Source: Bacillota bacterium (lineage in GTDB: Bacteria; Bacillota; Clostridia; Christensenellales; Aristaeellaceae). Taken from it: DNA of 30,817 bases. Below the pieces are notes generated by a model, which ran no database searches, was not told the DNA's origin, and saw only the letters and a list, made by a program, of their open reading frames with translations. The translations under genes were made by a program, and so were the position numbers. The stretch is taken from the NCBI GenBank assembly GCA_023396045.1, contig JAEWXD010000041.1, positions 1 to 30,817 on the forward strand, read 5' to 3'. Positions 16,866-23,680 of the stretch are shown piece after piece. Every line of letters starts with the position of its first letter. Within the stretch, counting starts at the first letter, position 1.

Positions 16866-17894
16866 ATGCCTGTTAAAAAAATACAAATTGTGAGCCTTTC
16901 TAAAGGCATATTGGGTGAGGATTTTATTGCCCACGAATTAAAAATTGGTATAGAGCGCTTGCAAGCCTATGGTGTGGAAGTATGCTTTTCTAAGCATGCT
17001 TTAAAAGGTATGGCATTTTTAGAACAGAACCCCCAGGCAAGGGCTGAAGATTTGCTGCAAGCCTTTGCAGATGATAGTATAGATATGATATTGTGTGCCA
17101 TTGGTGGCGATGATACATACAGATTGCTCCCCTACTTATTTGAAAATGATGAGCTTGCCCATGTGGCAAAACAAAAGGTATTCTTAGGCTATTCTGATAC
17201 CACGGTGAACCACTTTATGCTACATAAATTGGGTTTACATAGTTTTTATGGGCAATCCTTTTTATCTGATGTTTGCGAGTTAGATAAAGAAATGCTCCCA
17301 TACAGTAAATTCTATTTTGAAGAGCTTTTACATACAGGGCGCATTACAGAAGTACAGGCAAGCCCCCTTTGGTATGAAGAACGCAATGATTTTAGCCCAC
17401 AAGCAGTGGGTACTGCCATGCCAAGCCATACAAACCATGGTTTTGAGCTTTTGCAAGGCAAACCTGCTTTTGAAGGTAAAATTTTAGGTGGCTGTATAGA
17501 AACCATGTATGATATGTTTAACAATACACGCCATACAGATTCTGTTGCACTTTGCAATAAGTACCAATTATTCCCAAGCCTTGCCGACTGGAAGGGCAAA
17601 ATTTTATTGCTGGAAAGTGCAGAAAACAAAAGTTCGACCGAACAATACAGAAAAATGTTACAGGCGCTTGCAAACTTTGGTATTTTTGATGTGGTAAACG
17701 GCGTATTGGTAGGTAAACCAGCCAATAACTGTTACTATGAAGAATACAAAGATATTTTGCCGGAAGTAATTGCAAACAAAAAACTCCCCATTGTGTACAA
17801 TGTAAACATTGGTCACGCAAATCCAAGGTGCATTTTGCCATTGGGGGTGCCTGCCAAGGTAGATGTGGCAAAGCAAAAAATAAGCTTTGAATGA
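16866..17894 (+). CDS. S66-family peptidase (LD-carboxypeptidase / MccF type)
   Basis: 342 residues from the ATG at 16866, 20 bases after the kinase stop codon. The frame stays open back to a GTG at 16812 inside the kinase gene, and no strong ribosome binding site marks either, so the start is uncertain. S66 features: IGGDDTYRLLPYL oxyanion region, nucleophile Ser110 in LGYSDTTVNH, Glu250 in ILLLESAE, and His317 in NIGHANPRC. Known family roles are trimming of tetrapeptide stems to tripeptides in wall recycling (LdcA) and cleavage of microcin C-type aminoacyl nucleotides (MccF). No signal peptide, so cytoplasmic. The general fold is clear; LdcA versus MccF activity is not decided. Confidence 0.85.
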   Translation: MPVKKIQIVSLSKGILGEDFIAHELKIGIERLQAYGVEVCFSKHALKGMAFLEQNPQARAEDLLQAFADDSIDMILCAIGGDDTYRLLPYLFENDELAHVAKQKVFLGYSDTTVNHFMLHKLGLHSFYGQSFLSDVCELDKEMLPYSKFYFEELLHTGRITEVQASPLWYEERNDFSPQAVGTAMPSHTNHGFELLQGKPAFEGKILGGCIETMYDMFNNTRHTDSVALCNKYQLFPSLADWKGKILLLESAENKSSTEQYRKMLQALANFGIFDVVNGVLVGKPANNCYYEEYKDILPEVIANKKLPIVYNVNIGHANPRCILPLGVPAKVDVAKQKISFE

Positions 17895-17913
17895 TTTTTA
17901 ATACAATAAAACG

Positions 17914-17952
17914 ATTCATCTTTCATACTATGAATGGAAGATGAATTTTATT
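17914..17952 (+). terminator. Terminator after the S66 peptidase gene
   Basis: Stem ATTCATCTT (17914-17922) with AAGATGAAT (17937-17945), with further inner pairing TCAT/ATGA and a bulge, followed by TTTATTTT. It lies 20 bases after the stop codon. Confidence 0.7.
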
Positions 17953-17969
17953 TTGGATATTTACAATTC

Positions 17970-17997
17970 TTTGCCCATTTTAAAAAATAAATATAAT
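17970..17997 (+). promoter_or_regulatory. Candidate promoter in the gap before the VOC genes
   Basis: Perfect TATAAT at 17992-17997, with TTTGCC (17970-17975) 16 bases upstream as a weak -35. In AT-rich DNA a lone TATAAT can be chance, so confidence is modest. Confidence 0.4.
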
Positions 17998-18003
17998 TAT
18001 ACT

Positions 18004-18209
18004 TCCGTACTCTTATTGCAATCTCATAATAAAGTATTGGGTTTTTAAACAAGAATAATAAAGTTCTTTATTTTTTGCTCGTTTTAAACCAAATTCATTC
18101 CAAAAAATATATATCACTTGAAAAGAAATTACACAATAAAGAACTTACAAAGATACCAACAATAATATCCAATCTAACCCCTCTCTATTATGTTTTAGAG
18201 AGGGTTTTT
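18004..18209 (+). ncRNA. Possible short untranslated transcript or attenuated leader
   Basis: This stretch lies between a candidate promoter (17970-17997) and a clear terminator (18179-18209) and has no credible reading frame. AAGTTCTTTATT (18061-18072) can pair with AATAAAGAACTT (18135-18146), or locally with AATAAAG (18057-18063), so two alternative folds are possible. It may be an independent small RNA or the 5' leader of the VOC gene at 18271. It matches no riboswitch class I recognise. Confidence 0.3.
18179..18209 (+). terminator. Terminator upstream of the VOC genes
   Basis: Stem CCCTCTCTA (18179-18187) with TAGAGAGGG (18196-18204), 8-base loop, then TTTTT. It has a T run only on the plus strand. 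No protein gene ends just before it; the S66 gene already has its own hairpin about 250 bases upstream. Confidence 0.88.
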
Positions 18210-18270
18210 AGTGTATATTTTAATAAGCCATCTATATAGTGATGGCAGAAATAATATTGAGGAGAACAAT

Positions 18271-18663
18271 ATGATTAAAACAATAGAGCTTTATTTGGTT
18301 ACCAACAACAATGGCCTACAAGCTGTTGCATTTTATAAAGAAGTTTTTGGTGCAGAAGTGGTTAGTTGCCTTACATTTGGCCAAGCCATACCCAATACAC
18401 CGGAAGAAAAAAAGGACTTGCTGCTCAATGCCAACCTTAACATTCATGGAATCCGTATGCAAATTTCTGATAATGGTACGGAACATGCTTATGTACAAGG
18501 TAACAATATGACCGCTTGCCTGCAAATTGACAATATAGAAGAGGCCAATGCAATTTTTACAAAGCTTGCCCAAAATGCCCAAAGAATAGATATGGAAATG
18601 CAAGAAACACCATGGAGCCCTGCTTATGGCAACTTAGTAGATAAATTTGGCATGAACTGGTAA
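18271..18663 (+). CDS. VOC-superfamily protein, PhnB-like
   Basis: 130 residues from the ATG at 18271, with GAGGAG at 18259-18264. Paired beta-alpha-beta-beta-beta units of the glyoxalase/bleomycin-resistance fold: KTIELYLVTNNNGLQAVAFY at the start, a middle MQISDNGTEHAY strand, and the closing PWSPAYGNLVDKFGMNW, which matches the W-x-x-x-Y-G-x-x-x-D-x-F-G end of PhnB-like proteins. The chain stops right after that block, slightly shorter than usual. The family covers metal-dependent lyases, dioxygenases and drug-binding proteins; substrate unknown. The upstream in-frame extension to 18211 runs into the terminator and is rejected. Confidence 0.85.
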   Translation: MIKTIELYLVTNNNGLQAVAFYKEVFGAEVVSCLTFGQAIPNTPEEKKDLLLNANLNIHGIRMQISDNGTEHAYVQGNNMTACLQIDNIEEANAIFTKLAQNAQRIDMEMQETPWSPAYGNLVDKFGMNW

Positions 18664-18700
18664 ATTAACACAGAAATTCCTGGTTTTGTTTCTAAAACCG

Positions 18701-18719
18701 TTACCTTTTAAGGAGGTAA
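18701..18719 (+). promoter_or_regulatory. Hairpin covering the ribosome binding site of the second VOC gene
   Basis: TTACCT (18701-18706) is complementary to AGGTAA (18714-18719), which contains part of the AAGGAGG ribosome binding site (18710-18716). A second small stem, GGTTTT/AAAACC (18682-18687, 18694-18699), sits just upstream. Together they could limit translation of the downstream gene. This is seen as base pairing only. Confidence 0.4.
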
Positions 18720-18721
18720 TG

Positions 18722-19096
18722 ATGCCCTTTTCTAAAAATCTTGGCTTGCAGCTCTACGTAGATGATGTAGCTGCCGAAAAAGCCTTCTTTCAATCCATAG
18801 GCTTTACAATACTGAAAGAAACAGAAATGGCTGGTTACCCTATCGTTACAATGAAAACATGCAATGAATCTTCAGTACTATTTACCATATATGCAAAAGA
18901 ATTTATTTGGCAAGTTTCACCAGCAGTGATTGATATGATGCCAAGTATATTGTTTGAAACAGAAAATATTGAAGCTTTGCAAACCACCGTATATAAGGCA
19001 GCACCGGAATGTAGTGAAATTGCGTTTGAACCCTTCCCCAACTTTCATTTTGCAACCCCAAATGGTATGCACTATGCTGTGAAAGGCATAAAATAA
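18722..19096 (+). CDS. VOC-superfamily (glyoxalase-like) protein
   Basis: 124 residues from the ATG at 18722; AAGGAGG (18710-18716) is 5 bases before it, while an adjacent ATG at 18719 would be too close. Glyoxalase/bleomycin-resistance fold: LGLQLYVDDVAAEKAFFQSIGFTIL opens the first module, PSILFETENIEALQTTV the second, and it ends FATPNGMHYAVKG. Not closely similar to its neighbour at 18271, so not a simple tandem duplicate. Metal-ligand residues are not obvious, so enzymatic activity is uncertain; binding or resistance roles are also known in the family. Co-transcription with the first VOC gene is likely (58-base gap). Confidence 0.82.
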   Translation: MPFSKNLGLQLYVDDVAAEKAFFQSIGFTILKETEMAGYPIVTMKTCNESSVLFTIYAKEFIWQVSPAVIDMMPSILFETENIEALQTTVYKAAPECSEIAFEPFPNFHFATPNGMHYAVKGIK

Positions 19097-19100
19097 GCAA

Positions 19101-19132
19101 TAAAAAAGCCCTGCTTGCGCAGGACTTTTTTA
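19101..19132. terminator. Bidirectional terminator between VOC genes and the ribosomal operon
   Basis: AAAAAAG-C-CCTGC, loop TTGC, GCAGG-A-CTTTTTT: a stem with one C/A mismatch flanked by A and T runs, working in both directions. It begins directly at the rpmJ stop codon on the minus strand and 5 bases after the VOC stop on the plus strand, so it ends the S10-spc operon here. Confidence 0.9.
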
Positions 19133-19246
19133 TTAGCCTTGTTTTTGTTTATGTTTAGGATTTTCGCATATTACCATAACTTTACCTTTGCGTTTGATAA
19201 TTTTGCATTTTTCACAAATAGGCTTAACGCTTGGACGAACTTTCAT
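19133..19246 (-). CDS. rpmJ: 50S ribosomal protein L36
   Basis: 37 residues, beginning MKVRPSVKPICEKCKIIKRK and ending NPKHKQKQG, the complete usual length. Cys11 and Cys14 (CEKC), Cys27 and His32 form the zinc ribbon, so this is the zinc-binding form. GGAGGCGC precedes the ATG. It is the last gene of the operon: the terminator follows at once, where most Bacillota would continue with rpsM. Confidence 0.97.
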   Translation of the reverse strand: MKVRPSVKPICEKCKIIKRKGKVMVICENPKHKQKQG

Positions 19247-19265
19247 TGTAATGCGCCTCCTTAAT

Positions 19266-19487
19266 TTAATTCTTGCTTCGCCATGTAATTCTGCCACGAG
19301 ACAGATCGTATGGTGAAAGCTCTACAGTTACTTTATCACCCGGATAGATACGAATATAATTCATACGCATTTTGCCGGATATATGACCTAAGATTCTATG
19401 GCCATTGGGCAATTCTACCAAAAACATTGCGTTTGGCAGGGCTTCCACAATGGTACCTTCCATTTCTAAAACATCATCTTTTGCCAT
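19266..19487 (-). CDS. infA: Translation initiation factor IF-1
   Basis: 73 residues. S1-type OB fold: MAKDDVLEMEGTIVEALPNA, FLVELPNGHRILGHISGKMR, RIYPGDKVTVELSPYDLSRG, then ITWR. IF-1 binds the 30S A site and helps IF-2 and IF-3 in start selection. Complete. The ATG at 19487 lies inside the end of the KOW gene (14-base overlap), with GAGGT just upstream, so translation is coupled to that gene. Confidence 0.97.
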   Translation of the reverse strand: MAKDDVLEMEGTIVEALPNAMFLVELPNGHRILGHISGKMRMNYIRIYPGDKVTVELSPYDLSRGRITWRSKN

Positions 19488-19767
19488 AGTTACATACCTC
19501 CCTAAAAGTGTCTAGTTCAGTTCTAAGACTACTATCTAATATATGTTGCTTTTGTTCTTTTTGTTGCAAAAAGTGATTTGCTAAATAAGGGCTTGCTTTG
19601 AGGTGTTTGATCTTTTTGCGTTTTGGCTTATTTAATTTGCGTAAATCGCCATCGGCAATGGATACAAACGCTTCATTTATGCTATCTACTACGATGAACA
19701 AGCGCCCCTTGTCTCTACCCTGTGTGGAGAGAACTACACGCCCTATTTCAAACGTTTGTACGTTCAA
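19474..19767 (-). CDS. KOW-domain RNA-binding protein of the spc operon
   Basis: 97 residues from a TTG at 19767. AAGGAGG lies 8 bases before it, inside the end of map; a longer frame from ATG 19791 would place that site inside the coding region. The N-terminus VQTFEIGRVVLSTQGRDKGR is a KOW motif, followed by a beta strand LFIVVDSINEAFVSIADGD and a very basic LRKLNKPKRKKIKHLK stretch. Proteins like this, L14e-like, are found between map and infA in many Clostridia. RNA or ribosome binding is inferred; the exact role is unknown. It overlaps infA by 14 bases and follows the map stop by one base. Confidence 0.85.
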   Translation of the reverse strand: MNVQTFEIGRVVLSTQGRDKGRLFIVVDSINEAFVSIADGDLRKLNKPKRKKIKHLKASPYLANHFLQQKEQKQHILDSSLRTELDTFREVCNYGKR

Positions 19768-19768
19768 A

Positions 19769-20542
19769 CTAAGCGTCCTCCTTCCATTCAAAACCTGGAT
19801 AGGTTAGCAACTCAGGTAAGCCATCTCTTATTAGGAGGGTATGTTCATAATGGGCACAATTTGAGCCATCTGTTGTTTTAATTGTCCAATTATCACTCAA
19901 CATATGTACATCCCAGGTGCCGGCAGAAATCATAGGCTCTATACAAACGGTCATATTTTTATAAATACGAACACCTTTACCGGGTGTGCCAAAGTTAAAA
20001 ATACTTGGCTCTTCATGTAAGTTTGTGCCTATGCCATGGCCTGTTAAAACTTTAATTACGCCATAGCCTTCTTTATCGGCCACTTGGAACACTGCGTTGC
20101 CAATATCGCCGAGCCTTGCACCAGCAATTGCTTTTTTTGCGCCTTCAAAAAATGCTTTTTCTGTGGTTGCAATTAGTTTTGCATCTGCATCGCTAATTTT
20201 GCCAATACCAACGGTAATAGCACTGTCGCTATACATGCCGTCTAAAACGGCACCACAGTCTAAACTTAAAATATCGCCTTCCTTACACACATGCTTATGG
20301 CTAGGTATGCCATGCACCACACTATCGTTTAAGCTGGTGCAAAGTGTGCCAGGAAAACCCTCGTAACCCTTGAATGCAGGTTCCGCGCCATATTTACGGA
20401 TATACCTTTCGGCAATACCGTCCAACTCCATGGTGGTAACACCTGCTTTTGCATGCAGAATGGTTTCTTGCAATGCATCATACAGAATTTTACCGGAATC
20501 GCGCATTTTTTGAATTTGTATAGGGTTTTTTATACTAATCAT
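19769..20542 (-). CDS. map: Methionine aminopeptidase, type I
   Basis: 257 residues from the ATG at 20542, which gives MISIKNPIQIQKMRDSGKI as in other type I enzymes; the longer frame to 20599 runs through adk and is rejected. Removes the initiator methionine from nascent proteins. Metal ligands Asp95 (LSLDCGA), Asp106 (YSDSA), His169 (TGHGIG), Glu202 (CIEPM) and Glu233 (YEHT) are all present, plus His77 (DSVVHGIP). No N-terminal zinc or SH3 extension. The start overlaps the adk stop by 8 bases, so the two are translationally coupled. Confidence 0.97.
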   Translation of the reverse strand: MISIKNPIQIQKMRDSGKILYDALQETILHAKAGVTTMELDGIAERYIRKYGAEPAFKGYEGFPGTLCTSLNDSVVHGIPSHKHVCKEGDILSLDCGAVLDGMYSDSAITVGIGKISDADAKLIATTEKAFFEGAKKAIAGARLGDIGNAVFQVADKEGYGVIKVLTGHGIGTNLHEEPSIFNFGTPGKGVRIYKNMTVCIEPMISAGTWDVHMLSDNWTIKTTDGSNCAHYEHTLLIRDGLPELLTYPGFEWKEDA

Positions 20543-21167
20543 TATGTGCCTCAAAAACCTTGCGTACGTCTTCCGTAACTTGATCCAGTGCTTGCGCACC
20601 GTCTACAGTTACCAACTTGCCGGCTTTTTGATAATAGTCAATAAGAGGAGCGGTTTGTTCAGAATATACTTTTAAGCGAGCTAAGATCGTTTCTTCACAA
20701 TCGTCTTTACGTTGGATAATTTCTGTGCCACATTTGGCGCAATTTGTTTCCCCGTTTAAGAATGCAATGTGATAAACTGATTGGCAGCTTGGACAAACCC
20801 TTCTGCCACCAATGCGTTTTACAAGCACATCGTCTGCAACGTCAATATTTACTACAAAGTGAATATCTGCAATCTGGCTTAAAGCTTCTGCCTGCGCAAC
20901 TGTGCGAGGAAAGCCATCCAAAATGTAACCGTTCTTACAGTCTTCTTGTGCCAAACGTTCTTTGGCAATTTCTATTACTACGCTGTCTGGCACCAATTTG
21001 CCAGCATCCATATATTCTTTTGCCTTTTTACCTACGGCAGTACCTTCAATAATTGCTTTACGAAGAATATCACCGGTAGAAATCTGTGGAATTTGGTATT
21101 CCAAGCATATTTTTTGTGCGTGGGTTCCTTTGCCGGCCCCCGGAGGTCCTAAGAAAATAACGTTCAT
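20535..21167 (-). CDS. adk: Adenylate kinase
   Basis: 210 residues. Interconverts ATP + AMP and two ADP. P-loop GPPGAGKGT (7-15), AMP-binding STGDILR, GFPRT (85-89), and a long LID domain with four cysteines at 125, 128, 143 and 146 (CPSC / CAKC), the zinc-binding form common in Bacillota. C-terminal ARLKVYSEQTAPLIDYY is typical. A 67-base gap with an inverted repeat separates it from secY, longer than other gaps in this stretch of the operon. Confidence 0.97.
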   Translation of the reverse strand: MNVIFLGPPGAGKGTHAQKICLEYQIPQISTGDILRKAIIEGTAVGKKAKEYMDAGKLVPDSVVIEIAKERLAQEDCKNGYILDGFPRTVAQAEALSQIADIHFVVNIDVADDVLVKRIGGRRVCPSCQSVYHIAFLNGETNCAKCGTEIIQRKDDCEETILARLKVYSEQTAPLIDYYQKAGKLVTVDGAQALDQVTEDVRKVFEAHND

Positions 21168-21197
21168 ACTGTTACCTCCATGTATTAACTATCCGCA

Positions 21198-21228
21198 ATA
21201 CAGGCGCAGTATAAAGCTACGCCTGTAT
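21198..21228 (-). promoter_or_regulatory. Hairpin in the secY-adk gap
   Basis: ATACAGGCG (21198-21206) and CGCCTGTAT (21220-21228) are perfect 9-bp complements around a 13-base loop. On the minus strand the sequence after it (TGCGGATAG) has no T run, so it is not a standard terminator. An RNA-processing or stability element is plausible. Confidence 0.5.
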
Positions 21229-21234
21229 GTGCTT

Positions 21235-22497
21235 TTATAGGAATCCTTGATAATTGCGTGTTGTAAGTTGACCTTCCAACTGACGCATGGTTTCAAGGGA
21301 AACACTTACACCGATTAAGATGGAAGATGCTGCAAAAGGAATCGCTGCTTGAAGCTGTGCTGTAGCTAAGGTTGGCAATGTTGCAATAACAGCCAAGAAC
21401 AAAGCATCAAATGTTGTTAAACGATTTTTAACACGAGCAATGAAGCCAACGGTTGCTTTACCAGAGCGAATACCCGGAATAGCACCACCATTTTCTTGTA
21501 AGTTACGCGCAATTTCATCAGCATTATAAGTAATTGCAGAATAGAAGAAGGTAAAACCAAAAATCAATAATGCAGTTACAAGCATATAGCCTACGCTACC
21601 AGGGCCAAAGTTCATGCCCCACCACATAGCAAAACCGCTTGTGGGGTTGGTAAGCTGAATAATTGTGCTTGGGAAAGACATAAATGCAAATGCGAAGATG
21701 AGTGGCAATACGCCGCTGGCATCTACCTTAATAGGCATATAGGTGTTTTGACCACCATACATTTTTCTGCCACGAACACGTTTTGCATAGTTCACAGGAA
21801 TGCGTCTTTCGCCTAAGTTGATAAAGGTAATTAAAATTACCATTACAACCAATAGTACCAGCACCATAATTACCTTAAACCAGTCAGACAAAGCACCGTT
21901 TGTAACGGCTTGCACAATCAATTGACGTGTGCCTACAAACAAGTTGCTAATAATACCGGAGAAGATAATGAGAGAAACACCGTTGCCGATGCCTTTTTCT
22001 GTAATACGTTCGCCTAGCCACATTGCAAGTGTGGAACCTGCTGCCATGCTTATGCCTACAAGCAAAGTGTTAAAGAAGCCAGGCTTAATAACACCAATGC
22101 TGGATACCAAACCGATGGCTTGGAACAAAGCCAAACCGATGGTTACATAACGGGTAATTTGCGCAATTTTCTTTCTGCCTTCTTCCCCTTGTTTTTGTAG
22201 CCTTTCCAAAGCAGGAATGGCTACTGCAAGCAATTGCATAATAATGCTTGCGTTAATATAAGGGGTAATACCCATGGCCATAATGGTCATGTTTTGGAAG
22301 GCATTACCGGTCATCATATTTACAAGATCCAAAACATCTAAGTTATTGGCTGCAAATTGAGTTTTTACTGCTTCAAAGTTTACACCAGGAGCAGGAATTA
22401 CGCTTACCAAACGGAAAATTAATAGTACAAAGAAAGTATAAAGTAGTTTTTGTTTAATGTCCTTTACTTTAAAAGCATTGCGTAAAGTTTCCCACAT
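21235..22497 (-). CDS. secY: Preprotein translocase channel subunit SecY
   Basis: 420 residues with about ten membrane helices, the usual length. SecY with SecE and SecG forms the channel for signal-peptide proteins and for YidC-assisted membrane insertion. Visible: N-terminal amphipathic stretch LRNAFKVKDIKQKLLYT, plug region FRLVSVIPAPGVNF, cytoplasmic loops EEGRKKIAQITRY and NLGERRIPVNYAKRVRGRKM (ribosome/SecA contact), and C-terminal tail ASSILIGVSVSLETMRQLEG. The ATG is one base after the rplO stop. Confidence 0.97.
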   Translation of the reverse strand: MWETLRNAFKVKDIKQKLLYTFFVLLIFRLVSVIPAPGVNFEAVKTQFAANNLDVLDLVNMMTGNAFQNMTIMAMGITPYINASIIMQLLAVAIPALERLQKQGEEGRKKIAQITRYVTIGLALFQAIGLVSSIGVIKPGFFNTLLVGISMAAGSTLAMWLGERITEKGIGNGVSLIIFSGIISNLFVGTRQLIVQAVTNGALSDWFKVIMVLVLLVVMVILITFINLGERRIPVNYAKRVRGRKMYGGQNTYMPIKVDASGVLPLIFAFAFMSFPSTIIQLTNPTSGFAMWWGMNFGPGSVGYMLVTALLIFGFTFFYSAITYNADEIARNLQENGGAIPGIRSGKATVGFIARVKNRLTTFDALFLAVIATLPTLATAQLQAAIPFAASSILIGVSVSLETMRQLEGQLTTRNYQGFL

Positions 22498-22498
22498 A

Positions 22499-22939
22499 CT
22501 ACTTCACCTCGGTCTTTCCACCTACTGCTTCTATCTTTTCCTTAGCAGATGCAGAGAATTTATCGGCTTTTACAGTTAATTTTTTATTCAATTCTCCATT
22601 GCCTAATACTTTTAAGCCTGCAAAACCTTTATGAATTAAGCCTTTTTCCAACAATAAAGCTTGATCTACAACGGTATCGTTTTCAAAAACGTTTAAGCTT
22701 TCGATATTTACGGTTGCGTATTCTACTCTAAAGATATTGGTAAAGCCTTTTTTAGGCACTCTGCGGATCAAAGGCATTTGACCGCCTTCGAAACCTGGAC
22801 CTTTGCCGCCACCAGAACGTGCTTTAGCACCTTTGTGGCCTTTGCCGGATGTTTTTCCAAGACCGCTGCCGGAACCTCTGCCAAGGCGTTTTGGGGCAGT
22901 TCTTGAACCCTCGGCGGGCTTCAAATCATGTAGTTTCAT
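22499..22939 (-). CDS. rplO: 50S ribosomal protein L15
   Basis: 146 residues, complete. The Gly/Lys/Arg-rich N-terminal extension (MKLHDLKPAEGSRTAPKRLG, then GSGSGLGKTSGKGHKGAKAR) that threads into 23S rRNA is intact, followed by PLIRRVPKKGF and the globular C-terminal part. A late-assembly 50S protein. Its stop is one base before the secY start, suggesting coupled translation. Confidence 0.98.
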   Translation of the reverse strand: MKLHDLKPAEGSRTAPKRLGRGSGSGLGKTSGKGHKGAKARSGGGKGPGFEGGQMPLIRRVPKKGFTNIFRVEYATVNIESLNVFENDTVVDQALLLEKGLIHKGFAGLKVLGNGELNKKLTVKADKFSASAKEKIEAVGGKTEVK

Positions 22940-22954
22940 AATTTGTTTTCCCTC

Positions 22955-23137
22955 CTATTCTTGAATCTCTGCTACTTCTACCATGTGTTTCACACGGAAG
23001 ATCATACCGCGAACACAGGCATTATCAGGTTGAATAACAGTTTGACCAACCTTTTTTAAGCCCAATGCTTTTACGGTTTTAATGTGTACATCTAAGCAAG
23101 CGATAGGAGATTTTTTTAATGTAATAGCAAGTTTCAT
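22955..23137 (-). CDS. rpmD: 50S ribosomal protein L30
   Basis: 60 residues, standard length: MKLAITLKKSPIACLDVHIK, GLKKVGQTVIQPDNACVRGM, then IFRVKHMVEVAEIQE. The N-terminal strand and GLKK block are the family signature. Not found in all bacteria but normal in Bacillota. It sits between rpsE and rplO in the usual spc order with short gaps and its own GGAGG site. Confidence 0.97.
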   Translation of the reverse strand: MKLAITLKKSPIACLDVHIKTVKALGLKKVGQTVIQPDNACVRGMIFRVKHMVEVAEIQE

Positions 23138-23149
23138 TATAATATCCTC

Positions 23150-23662
23150 CTATGCTCTAATTTCTTCAACGGTTTTGCCACGACGTTCTGCTACTGTTTC
23201 AGGAGCAAGAAGTGTTTTTAAGCCATTGATGGTAGCTTTTACTGTGTTTACACGGTTGCTGGAACCATAGGATTTTGTACGGATGTCTTTAATACCGCTG
23301 AGTTCCAAAACAGCACGAGCTGCACCACCGGCGATCAAACCAGCACCCTCTTCAGCAGGGATTAAGGTAACTTGTGCAGTACCAAAGGTACCTTTTGTTT
23401 CGTGTGGAATTGTAGTATTAGACATAGGTACGGTGATAAGGTTTTTCTTAGCAACTGCTGCACCCTTGCGGATAGCATCAGAAATTTCTGCAGATTTACC
23501 AATACCACAGCCTACGCGGCCTTTTTCATCGCCAACAACAACCAATGCTGCAAAACGCATATTACGGCCACCCTTAACAACCTTGGTAACACGGTTGAGT
23601 GAAACCAGCTTTTCTTTAAATTCGCTTGGTTCTCTGCGATTCATGCGGTTATTTCTTTGCAT
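23150..23662 (-). CDS. rpsE: 30S ribosomal protein S5
   Basis: 170 residues. Double-stranded RNA-binding N-terminal domain (FKEKLVSLNRVTKVVKGGRN, MRFAALVVVGDEKGRVGCGI) and C-terminal domain with ELSGIKDIRTKSYGS. The Val-Gly-Gly-Arg loop region, where spectinomycin-resistance changes fall in other bacteria, reads VKGGRNMRF and looks wild type. Complete. GGAGGAACACGCAC upstream of the ATG provides the ribosome binding site. Confidence 0.98.
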   Translation of the reverse strand: MQRNNRMNRREPSEFKEKLVSLNRVTKVVKGGRNMRFAALVVVGDEKGRVGCGIGKSAEISDAIRKGAAVAKKNLITVPMSNTTIPHETKGTFGTAQVTLIPAEEGAGLIAGGAARAVLELSGIKDIRTKSYGSSNRVNTVKATINGLKTLLAPETVAERRGKTVEEIRA

Positions 23663-23680
23663 GTGCGTGTTCCTCCTCTA

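Noticed and set aside
18061..18146. Miniature transposable element with 12-base terminal inverted repeats
   Set aside because: The arms match for only 12 AT-rich bases, and no matching target-site duplication is seen on the flanks; an RNA pairing explanation is at least as good.
18271..19096. The two VOC genes as one split or frameshifted gene
   Set aside because: Each has its own start, ribosome binding site and complete two-module fold, and the sequences differ, so they are separate proteins.
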